NCBI RefSeq assembly: GCF_900112025.1
Contig: NZ_FOKL01000011.1
Coordinates: 124,001 to 188,000, forward strand
Source of the DNA: Janthinobacterium sp. 344
GTDB lineage: Bacteria; Pseudomonadota; Gammaproteobacteria; Burkholderiales; Burkholderiaceae_D
DNA: 64,000 nucleotides
Direction of reading: 5' to 3'
Made by a program: the position numbers and the translations under genes. Below the pieces are notes generated by a model. It was not told the DNA's origin and did not search any database. It was given only the letters and a program-made list of their open reading frames with translations. This document shows positions 23,983 through 30,701 of this stretch, piece by piece (position 1 is the first letter of the stretch; each line of letters opens with the position of its first letter).

Positions 23983-25464
23983 ATGCCAGCTTCCCACGTC
24001 AACCAGATCCTCGTCGCCTTGCCGCTGCAGCGCGGTGCCAGCGAACCGCTGTTCCGCCAGCTGTATGGCGCCATCAAGGCGGCCATCCTCGATGGGCGCA
24101 TGAGTCCAGGCATGCGGCTGCCGCCCACGCGCGAGTTTTGCCGCCTGCTGGGCGTGTCGCGCCAGACCGTGCTCAATGCATATGCGCAGCTGGCGGCCGA
24201 AGGCTACCTCGATGGCGCCGTGGGGCGCGGCACCTTCATCAGCCGCGATGTTCCCCTGTCCGCACCGCCCGCCGCCGGCGCGCCCGGCTTGCTGCGGCCC
24301 CTGTCCGTGCGCGGGCAGGGCGTGGTGGCGGCCATGCGGCAGGTGGCGTTTCACCGGGGACCGCTGCGCGCCTTCCGCGTCGGCATGCCGCGCATCGACC
24401 ATTTTCCGTTCGACGTGTGGAACCGCCTGGAAGCGCGGCGCTGGCGCCGCCCCGACCACCAGTTCGGCTACAGCGACCCGGCCGGTTATCTGCCGCTGCG
24501 CGAGCTGCTGTGCGTGTACCTGAAGGCCTCGCGCGGCATCCACTGCACGCCGCGGCAGATCGTCATCACCTCCGGCTCGCAGCAGGCGCTGTTCCTGCTC
24601 TCGACCATTTTGCTGGCGCCGGGCGATTCGGCCTGGATGGAGTCGCCCGGCTACCGGGGCGCCAGCGGCCCCCTGCGCGCGGCTGGCGCCAAGGTCTTTC
24701 CCGTGCCCGTCGATGCGCAGGGGCTGGACGTGGCCTACGGCGTGGCGCACTGCCCGCAGGCGAAGCTGGCCTACGTGACGCCGTCGCACCAGATGCCGCT
24801 GGGCGTGAGCATGAGCCTGCCGCGCCGCCTGGCGTTGCTGGCCTGGGCCGCGCGCAACAAGGCATGGGTGGTGGAAGACGATTACGACAGCGAATACCGC
24901 TACACGGGCGCGCCGCTGGCCTCCCTGCAAAGCCTGGACCGCGACGGTTGCGTGGTCTACGTGGGCACCCTGTCGAAAGTGCTGTTCCCGGGCCTGCGCC
25001 TGGGCTACATGGTGGCGCCGCCCGCGCTGGCCGAGGCGCTGGTGCAGGCCAAGGCCGTGATGGACCGGCATACGGCCATCGTGCCGCAGATGGCGCTGGC
25101 CGACTTCATCGCCGAGGGACACTTCGGCCGGCATATCCGCCGCACGCGCGACAGCAATGCCGAGCGGTGCGATGCGCTGGTGCGCGGCATCGCGCGCGAA
25201 CTCGATGACCAGCTGGCATGCGGCCCGGCCGACAGCGGCCTGGATCTGTGCGCGTATTTCCGCCGCGAGCATGATGAGGAAACGGTGTCGCGCGCGGGAC
25301 TGGAGCGCGGCATCGAACTGCGCCCGCTGGGCCACTATGCCGATCCGCTGGCGGGGCCGGCATGCATCGCGCCGCCGGGGCTGTTGCTGGGCTTTGCCGC
25401 CATTCCCCCTGCCGAGATGGCGCACGGCTTGCAGGAACTGGGGCGTATCCTGCGCGCCCGATAA
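23983..25464 (+). CDS. MocR/PdxR family regulator (GntR plus aminotransferase domains)
   Basis: This 493-residue protein fuses an N-terminal GntR winged helix to a fold-type I aminotransferase domain. The DNA-binding part (about residues 20-85) shows LPPTREFCRLLGVSRQTVLN and GYLDGAVGRGTFIS. The aminotransferase part includes ITSGSQQALFLL, VVEDDYDSEYRY and VGTLSKVLFPGLRLGY, whose lysine would hold PLP. Such proteins sense PLP or amino-acid derivatives and usually control a divergent gene. That is the OsmC-PaiB operon here, so the pathway regulated is unclear. It is not obviously PdxR, since no pdxST lies nearby. Confidence 0.92.
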   Translation: MPASHVNQILVALPLQRGASEPLFRQLYGAIKAAILDGRMSPGMRLPPTREFCRLLGVSRQTVLNAYAQLAAEGYLDGAVGRGTFISRDVPLSAPPAAGAPGLLRPLSVRGQGVVAAMRQVAFHRGPLRAFRVGMPRIDHFPFDVWNRLEARRWRRPDHQFGYSDPAGYLPLRELLCVYLKASRGIHCTPRQIVITSGSQQALFLLSTILLAPGDSAWMESPGYRGASGPLRAAGAKVFPVPVDAQGLDVAYGVAHCPQAKLAYVTPSHQMPLGVSMSLPRRLALLAWAARNKAWVVEDDYDSEYRYTGAPLASLQSLDRDGCVVYVGTLSKVLFPGLRLGYMVAPPALAEALVQAKAVMDRHTAIVPQMALADFIAEGHFGRHIRRTRDSNAERCDALVRGIARELDDQLACGPADSGLDLCAYFRREHDEETVSRAGLERGIELRPLGHYADPLAGPACIAPPGLLLGFAAIPPAEMAHGLQELGRILRAR

Positions 25465-25498
25465 ACTATACTGGCACTTGCCTGCACACGAAGACTCC

Positions 25499-26068
25499 AT
25501 GACCATGAATACGACCCGCTGCTCCTGGGCCAATCCGGCCAATCCCCGCTACCTTGACTACCACGATACGGAGTGGGGCGTGCCCTGCCACGACGAGCGG
25601 CGCCTGTTCGAGATGCTGAACCTGGAAGGGGCGCAGGCGGGCCTGAGCTGGGAAACCATCCTCAACAAGCGCGAGACCTACCGCGCCGCCTTCGACGGCT
25701 GGGATGCGGAAAAGATCGCCGCATACGGCCCGGAGAAGGTGGCGCAGCTGCTGGCGGACCCCGGCATCGTGCGCAACCGCCTGAAGGTGGCGGCCGCCAT
25801 CACGAATGCGCAAGCGTATCTGCGCCTGCGCGCGGAAGGGCAGACCCTGGACAGCTTCCTGTGGGCGTATGTCGATGGCCAGCCCATCGTCAACAGCTGG
25901 CAGCCGGGCGAATTCCCCGCCAAGACGGCCCTGTCGGACCGGCTGTCGAAAGACTTGCTCAAGCGGGGCTTCAAGTTTGTCGGCTCGACCATCATCTATG
26001 CCTATATGCAGGGCATCGGCATGGTCAACGACCACGCGCCCGCCTGCTTTTGCCGCGCGGGGCGATGA
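25499..26068 (+). CDS. tag: DNA-3-methyladenine glycosylase I
   Basis: This 189-residue cytoplasmic enzyme removes 3-methyladenine from alkylated DNA to start base excision repair. Family markers are the N-terminal zinc and substrate region (TRCSWANPANPRYLDYHDTE), WGVPCHDERRLFEMLNLEGA, GLSWETILNKRETYRAAF, and the C-terminal DHAPACFC, where zinc-binding His and Cys residues sit. Translation could begin at 25499 or at the ATG two codons later. Its stop codon overlaps the start of mnmC in an ATGATG context, so the genes are likely translationally coupled. Confidence 0.95.
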   Translation: MTMNTTRCSWANPANPRYLDYHDTEWGVPCHDERRLFEMLNLEGAQAGLSWETILNKRETYRAAFDGWDAEKIAAYGPEKVAQLLADPGIVRNRLKVAAAITNAQAYLRLRAEGQTLDSFLWAYVDGQPIVNSWQPGEFPAKTALSDRLSKDLLKRGFKFVGSTIIYAYMQGIGMVNDHAPACFCRAGR

Positions 26069-27699
26069 TGCGCCAGGTGCTGGTCATGCTGGACACGGAT
26101 TTCGACGGCGCGCGCTTTCACGCCGCCTGTGCCGCGCATGGCGGGCGCCGCCTGCATTACATCGCGCTGGCGCCGCGTCCCGTCGATGCCAGCCATTTGC
26201 CGGACGAGTGGCGCCGGCAATGGCCGCCCTGCGTGCCGGGCCTGCACCGCATGGCCTCGCGCGATGGCATGGTCACGCTCGATGTGCTGATCGGCGAGCC
26301 GGACGCTTGCCTGGCGCAGCTGTCGGCCGACGTCGATGAAGTGCACCTGGCGTGGGTGCCTGCGGCGGTGACGCAGCTGGCGCGGCTGCTGGTGGACGGC
26401 GCCCGGCTGCATGCCGTGCACCTGGACGAGGCGCAGCGCGCGGCCCTGCAACAGCACGGTTTTGTGTTTGACGAAAGCCGCCTGCGCGCCGTGTTTTATG
26501 CGCGGCAGGGAACGCGCGTTGCGGCCTGCGCGCCCGAGCGGCGCGCCATCGTCATCGGCGCGGGCGTGGCCGGCGCCGCCGCCTGCGAACGCCTGGCCGC
26601 GCGCGGCTGGAAAGTGACCCTGATCGAACGCCATGCGCAGCCGGCCGGCGAAGCGTCGGGCAACCTGGCCGGCATCTTCATGCCGCTGCTGTCGAAGGAT
26701 GACAATATCGCCACGCGCCTGGTGCGTGCCGCCTACCTGTATTCGCTACGCCGCTGGCAAGACCTGGGCGGCATCGGCGCCGCCGTCGAGGGTGCGCAAT
26801 GCGGCGTGCTGCACCTGTCGCGCGATGCCGCGCATGCGCAGGTGCAGCGGCAGATCGCCGCCAGCGGCATGTATCCGCCGGAATTTGCGCGCTGGCTCGA
26901 AGCGCCGGAAGCGGCCGCCATGCTGGGCGCGCCGGCGCCCGATGGCGCCTGGTGGTTCGCGCAAGGCGGCTGGGCGCGACCGTCTTCCGTCTGCGCGGCC
27001 ATGCTCGATGCCTGCGGCCCTTTACTGACGCGGCGCTTTTCCAGCAGCGCCCTGCGCCTCGAGCGCCTGGAGGATGAATGGCTGGTGCGCGATGCGCAAG
27101 GCGCATTGATCGCGGCGGCGCCCACGGTGATCCTGGCCGCCGGCACGGGCGCCGTGCAGTTCGAGCAGGCGGCCGGCCTGCCGCTGGGCGCCGTGCGGGG
27201 ACAGGTCACGCATCTGCCGCCAGATTTACTGCCCGCCGTGCCGTTTGTCGTCTGCCGCGAAGCCTACATGACGCCGGCGCATGCGGGCGTCGTCTGCGTC
27301 GGCGCCACCTATGATGCGGATGACGACAGCACCGTGCGGGCGGCCAGCCAGCACGACAATATCGCGAAGGTCGCCGACATCCTCGCCGTGCCCGCGTTTG
27401 CCGCGCCGCTGGCCGGGCGCACGGGCTTTCGCTGCATGGCGCCGGACCGCATGCCGCTGGCGGGCGCCTTGCCCGACCCGGGCGTGCCGGGGCGCTGCGA
27501 GCGCCTGCGCGACGTGCCGCGCTGGCCCGGCCTGCATGGCTTGCTCGGCTACGCTTCGCGCGGCCTGATCTGGGCGCCGCTGGCGGCCGAGCTGCTGGCG
27601 TGCCAGCTGGAAGGCGAGCCGCTGCCGCTGGAACGTCAGTTGGCCGAGGCGCTCGACCCTGCGCGATTTTTACTGCGCGAACGCCGCCGCGCTGGTTGA
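26065..27699 (+). CDS. mnmC: MnmC-like FAD oxidoreductase with a degenerate methyltransferase domain
   Basis: This 544-residue protein has a clear C-terminal MnmC oxidoreductase domain, which removes the carboxymethyl group of cmnm5(s2)U34 in tRNA. The FAD site AIVIGAGVAGAAACERLAAR starts near residue 153, followed by the substrate-site signature SGNLAGIFMPLLSKDDN. In full MnmC the N-terminal half is a SAM methyltransferase of about 240 residues. Here it is about 150 residues. The SAM motif (normally GFGTG) reads TDFDGARF, and the FLDGFAPxxNPxxW block is replaced by HLAWVPAA. RLHYIALAPRP and PPCVPGLHRM still recall the ancestral domain. The methyltransferase step is therefore probably lost or done elsewhere. 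Confidence 0.85.
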   Translation: MMRQVLVMLDTDFDGARFHAACAAHGGRRLHYIALAPRPVDASHLPDEWRRQWPPCVPGLHRMASRDGMVTLDVLIGEPDACLAQLSADVDEVHLAWVPAAVTQLARLLVDGARLHAVHLDEAQRAALQQHGFVFDESRLRAVFYARQGTRVAACAPERRAIVIGAGVAGAAACERLAARGWKVTLIERHAQPAGEASGNLAGIFMPLLSKDDNIATRLVRAAYLYSLRRWQDLGGIGAAVEGAQCGVLHLSRDAAHAQVQRQIAASGMYPPEFARWLEAPEAAAMLGAPAPDGAWWFAQGGWARPSSVCAAMLDACGPLLTRRFSSSALRLERLEDEWLVRDAQGALIAAAPTVILAAGTGAVQFEQAAGLPLGAVRGQVTHLPPDLLPAVPFVVCREAYMTPAHAGVVCVGATYDADDDSTVRAASQHDNIAKVADILAVPAFAAPLAGRTGFRCMAPDRMPLAGALPDPGVPGRCERLRDVPRWPGLHGLLGYASRGLIWAPLAAELLACQLEGEPLPLERQLAEALDPARFLLRERRRAG

Positions 27700-27724
27700 G
27701 CGTTGGCGCAGAGCATGCGAGGAC

Positions 27725-27790
27725 TGGGGTCAGACCCCCAACACAGCTGACGCAAACCCTGGCGCCAACGCGCGTGAGGGTCTGACCCCA
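27725..27790. repeat. REP-like element with inverted GGGGTCAGACCC motifs
   Basis: TGGGGTCAGACCC (27725-27737) and its reverse complement (27778-27790) flank a 40-base spacer. The same motif recurs at 49097 and 49239 as tight palindromes, and as the variant GGGGTCGGACCC at 38220 and 49215. All copies are outside genes. They look like repetitive extragenic palindromes. No REP-associated transposase (RAYT) is in this window. Confidence 0.8.
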
Positions 27791-27850
27791 TATGCGGACG
27801 CTCCGCGCGTAGTCCCCATATCTGTTTTTCAGCTTTCCAAACTCTTTTTA

Positions 27851-27861
27851 ATTTGTTTTCC
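27851..27861 (+). promoter_or_regulatory. shared 11-bp motif upstream of the rhodanese gene
   Basis: ATTTGTTTTCC lies 68 bases before the rhodanese start, and the identical 11 bases lie 37 bases before the encapsulin start (29721-29731), in AT-rich gaps of an otherwise GC-rich region. Just downstream here CGAAC (27861-27865) and GTTCG (27873-27877) form a dyad. A common regulator of both blocks of the sulfur island, possibly the XRE protein at 29441, would explain the match. Confidence 0.5.
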
Positions 27862-27929
27862 GAACAACATAAGTTCGCTACAGTGGACGTGTGCTGGTTT
27901 TTGACGACGACGTAAAAAGAGGTGGAAAG

Positions 27930-28427
27930 ATGGCTGCTGCAGAACTGGTTTTCGATCCCCGCGCCGCGCACGGCGAGGCGGCGTTTGACGAAGTACTCCA
28001 TCTCGCGCGCACGCGGGCGCAGGCGCAGGGCTTGCCGTATGCGGGCATCGTCAGCGCGCAGGATGCGTGGCAACTGGTGCAGGCCGGCAAAGCGCAATTG
28101 GTTGACGTGCGCACCAACGAGGAGCGCATTTTTGTCGGCCATGTGCCGCAGTCGCTGCACGTGGCGTGGGCCACCGGCACGGCCATGAACCGCAATCCCC
28201 GCTTCGTGCGCGAACTGGAGGCGAAGGTGGGCGGCAAGGCGGCCGTGGTGGTGCTGCTGTGCCGCAGCGGCAAGCGCTCGGCGCTGGCCGCCGAAGCGGC
28301 GGCCAAGGCAGGCTTTACGCACGTCTTCAATATCGCACAAGGCTTCGAGGGCGACCTCGACGAGCAGCAGCAGCGCGGCCATAGCGGCGGCTGGCGCTGG
28401 CATGCGCTGCCCTGGCTGCAAGACTAA
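27930..28427 (+). CDS. rhodanese-like sulfurtransferase of the encapsulin island
   Basis: This 165-residue single-domain rhodanese should carry sulfur as a persulfide on its catalytic cysteine, visible in VLLCRSGKRSALAA (about residue 111). The N-terminal part has the usual QLVDVRTNEERIFVGHVPQSLHV core. An N-terminal extension of about 40 residues precedes the core. It is first in the island with serine acetyltransferase, encapsulin shell and cysteine desulfurase. That arrangement is known for Family 2A encapsulin loci. It probably receives sulfur released by the desulfurase or passes it on. The ATG at 27930 is preceded by a GGTGGAAAG ribosome-binding site. Confidence 0.9.
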   Translation: MAAAELVFDPRAAHGEAAFDEVLHLARTRAQAQGLPYAGIVSAQDAWQLVQAGKAQLVDVRTNEERIFVGHVPQSLHVAWATGTAMNRNPRFVRELEAKVGGKAAVVVLLCRSGKRSALAAEAAAKAGFTHVFNIAQGFEGDLDEQQQRGHSGGWRWHALPWLQD

Positions 28428-28446
28428 CCCACCCTTCAGGACCACC

Positions 28447-29433
28447 ATGAACCAGCGTGCCTTGCCTTCCGCCTCCCTTGCCGCGCAGCCGCAATGGGAA
28501 CTGCACCAGATCGTCGATGAATTGCGCGCCGTGCGCGAACGCTGGCGCGACGGCTTACTGCGCCACCAGGAGTGCGGCGCGCGCGAATTCCCGTCGCGCC
28601 AGCACCTGCGCGACATCGTCACCGCCCTGTGCGCGGCCCTGTTTCCCATGCGTCTGGGGCCGCTGGACCTGCAGCAGGAGAGCGAGGATTTTTTTGTCGG
28701 CCATACGCTCGACACGACCTTGACAGGCTTGCACGAACAGGTGCGGCGCGAACTCAGTTACCACGCGCGCCAGCACGGCTTGCAGCAGACGGTGTCCATC
28801 GAACAGCAGGCGCTGGCCATCGTGCAGCGCTTCGCCCGCGCGCTGCCGCGCATCCGCGCCCAGCTCGACACGGACGTGGCGGCCGCCTTCCATGGCGACC
28901 CGGCCGCGCACAGCGTCGATGAAGTGCTGCTGTGCTATCCGGGCATCCTGGCCATCATCCATTACCGCCTGGCGCACACCCTGTATGCGCTGGGCGCGCC
29001 GCTGGTGGCGCGCATCATCGCCGAAGTGGCACATTCGCAGACGGGCATCGACATCCATCCGGGTGCCGTCATCGGGTCGAGTTTTTTCATCGACCATGGC
29101 ACCGGCGTGGTGATCGGCGAGACGGCCATCATCGGGGAACGGGTGCGCATCTACCAGGCCGTCACCCTGGGCGCCAAGCGCTTTCCCGCAGGCGACGATG
29201 GCGTGCTGAAAAAGGGACTGGCGCGCCATCCCATCGTGCAGGACGACGTGGTGATTTACGCTGGCGCGACGATACTGGGACGGGTGACCATCGGCCAGGG
29301 CTCCGTCATCGGCGGCAACGTCTGGCTGACCCGTAACGTGGCGCCCGGCAGCAACATCACGCAAGCCCACAACCAGCAGGACGCAGCCGAGCCGCAAGCA
29401 GCATTCCACCCCGCTTTTGCCCATCACCCGTGA
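28447..29433 (+). CDS. serine O-acetyltransferase, EpsC/SrpH type
   Basis: This 328-residue protein makes O-acetylserine from serine and acetyl-CoA, the direct precursor of cysteine. The N-terminal 190 residues are helical, as in the longer EpsC/SrpH group. The C-terminal left-handed beta-helix shows hexapeptide repeats such as IDIHPGAVIG, IDHGTGVVIGETAIIG with the catalytic His, and GSVIGGNVWLTRNV. It starts 19 bp after the rhodanese gene and is followed 7 bp later by an XRE regulator, so it is within one operon. Beside encapsulin loci this enzyme (SrpH) is a recurrent neighbour and would couple sulfur storage to cysteine synthesis. Confidence 0.93.
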   Translation: MNQRALPSASLAAQPQWELHQIVDELRAVRERWRDGLLRHQECGAREFPSRQHLRDIVTALCAALFPMRLGPLDLQQESEDFFVGHTLDTTLTGLHEQVRRELSYHARQHGLQQTVSIEQQALAIVQRFARALPRIRAQLDTDVAAAFHGDPAAHSVDEVLLCYPGILAIIHYRLAHTLYALGAPLVARIIAEVAHSQTGIDIHPGAVIGSSFFIDHGTGVVIGETAIIGERVRIYQAVTLGAKRFPAGDDGVLKKGLARHPIVQDDVVIYAGATILGRVTIGQGSVIGGNVWLTRNVAPGSNITQAHNQQDAAEPQAAFHPAFAHHP

Positions 29434-29440
29434 GGACCGC

Positions 29441-29665
29441 ATGTTGATCAAACAGTTTGGCCTGGCCGTGCGCCAGTTGCGCGAAGGGCATGGCTGGTCG
29501 CAGGAGCGGCTGGCCGAAGCGGCCGACTTGAACCGCTCCTTCATTGGCGAAATCGAACGGGGCGCCGCCACGCCGTCGCTGCTGACGGTGGAAAAACTGG
29601 CCGGCGCATTGGGCATCGGCCTGGCCGGCCTGATGGCCCGCTGCGAACCGGAACTGGTCGATTAA
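29441..29665 (+). CDS. small XRE-family regulator in the encapsulin island
   Basis: This 74-residue protein is little more than a Cro/CI-type helix-turn-helix: RQLREGHGWSQERLAEAADL followed by NRSFIGEIERGAATPSL and a short helix. The ATG at 29441 is chosen because GAGGAC sits 5 bases upstream; an in-frame TTG at 29417 overlaps the previous gene. It lies between serine acetyltransferase and the encapsulin. Position suggests it regulates the island, perhaps by binding the ATTTGTTTTCC motif, but this has no direct evidence. It has no sensor domain. Confidence 0.85.
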   Translation: MLIKQFGLAVRQLREGHGWSQERLAEAADLNRSFIGEIERGAATPSLLTVEKLAGALGIGLAGLMARCEPELVD

Positions 29666-29720
29666 TGCCGGCCTGGTGGCGATAGCATGTTGAGGGAAGA
29701 GGGGAGACATCCGATACTTT

Positions 29721-29731
29721 ATTTGTTTTCC
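29721..29731 (+). promoter_or_regulatory. shared 11-bp motif upstream of the encapsulin gene
   Basis: ATTTGTTTTCC here is identical to the copy at 27851-27861. It lies in a 103-bp AT-rich gap between the XRE gene and the encapsulin, 37 bases before the encapsulin ATG. The gap suggests a second promoter, so the shell and desulfurase may be transcribed separately from the upstream genes but under the same control. Confidence 0.5.
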
Positions 29732-29768
29732 AGATAAGCATACTCACTTTTCTCATTAGGAGTCGTTG

Positions 29769-30701
29769 ATGGCCGAAGCAACCCCCGATAGCCAGTTTGC
29801 GCTGGGCGATAACGCCGCGCGCCAGCTGGCCAATGCCAGCAAGAGCGTTCCCCAGCTGTCCACCATCACGCCGCGCTGGCTGGTGCACCTGCTGCAGTGG
29901 CTGCCCGTGGAAGCGGGTATCTACCGCCTGAACCGCGTGAAAAATCCGAAGGACGTGCGCGTGGCCTGCTCGCAGCGCGACGAGTCCGAACTGCCGCAAA
30001 CCTTCGTCGACTACGACGAGCAGCCGCGCGAATATTTCCTCAATGCCGTCAGCACGGTGCTTGACGTGCACACGCGCGTGTCGGACCTGTACAGCAGCCC
30101 GCACGACCAGATCAAGGAGCAGCTGCGCCTGACCATCGAGACGATCAAGGAGCGCCAGGAAAGCGAATTGATCAATAATCCCGATTACGGCCTGCTGGCC
30201 AGCGTGCACGACGACCAGCGCATCTTTACCCTGACGGGCGCGCCCACGCCGGACGACCTCGACGAGCTGCTGACAAAAGTGTGGAAGGAGCCGGGCTTCT
30301 TCCTCGCCCACCCGCTGGCCATTGCCGCCTTTGGCCGCGAATGCACGCGCCGCGGCGTGCCGCCGCCGACCGTCAGCCTGTTCGGTTCGCAATTCCTCAC
30401 CTGGCGCGGCGTGCCGCTGGTGCCATCCGATAAACTGCCCATCGAAGACGGCAAGACGAAAATCATCCTGCTGCGCGCGGGCGAGCAGCGCCAGGGCGTG
30501 ATCGGCCTGTTCCAGCCTGGCCTGGCGGGCGAGCAAAGCCCGGGCCTGTCCGTGCGCTTCATGGGCATCAACCGCCACGCGATTTCGTCCTATCTGATTT
30601 CGCTGTATTGCTCGCTGGCCGTGCTGACGGACGATGCGCTGGCCGTACTGGAAGACGTGGAGATCGGTAAATACCATGACTACCCAGACACCTACAAGTG
30701 A
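29769..30701 (+). CDS. Family 2A encapsulin shell protein, SrpI-type
   Basis: This 310-residue protein matches the SrpI family, HK97-fold proteins that self-assemble into icosahedral protein shells. The N-terminal arm and start of the fold are typical: ARQLANASKSVPQLSTITPRW, then LLQWLPVEAGIYRLNRV. FLNAVSTVLDVHTRVSDLYS, PGFFLAHPLAIAAFGREC and LTWRGVPLVPSDKLPIEDGK are further recognisable family blocks. It lacks the cyclic-nucleotide-binding insert of Family 2B, so it is 2A. AGGAGT lies 5 bases upstream of the ATG. The next gene, a cysteine desulfurase, overlaps its last 26 bases, as expected for shell and cargo made together. Published work on this family links it to sulfur storage. Confidence 0.93.
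   Translation: MAEATPDSQFALGDNAARQLANASKSVPQLSTITPRWLVHLLQWLPVEAGIYRLNRVKNPKDVRVACSQRDESELPQTFVDYDEQPREYFLNAVSTVLDVHTRVSDLYSSPHDQIKEQLRLTIETIKERQESELINNPDYGLLASVHDDQRIFTLTGAPTPDDLDELLTKVWKEPGFFLAHPLAIAAFGRECTRRGVPPPTVSLFGSQFLTWRGVPLVPSDKLPIEDGKTKIILLRAGEQRQGVIGLFQPGLAGEQSPGLSVRFMGINRHAISSYLISLYCSLAVLTDDALAVLEDVEIGKYHDYPDTYK

Noticed and set aside
27725..27790. An intrinsic terminator after mnmC
   Set aside because: The inverted repeat has a 40-base spacer and no T-run, and the same sequence recurs elsewhere outside genes. It is called as a REP-like repeat instead.
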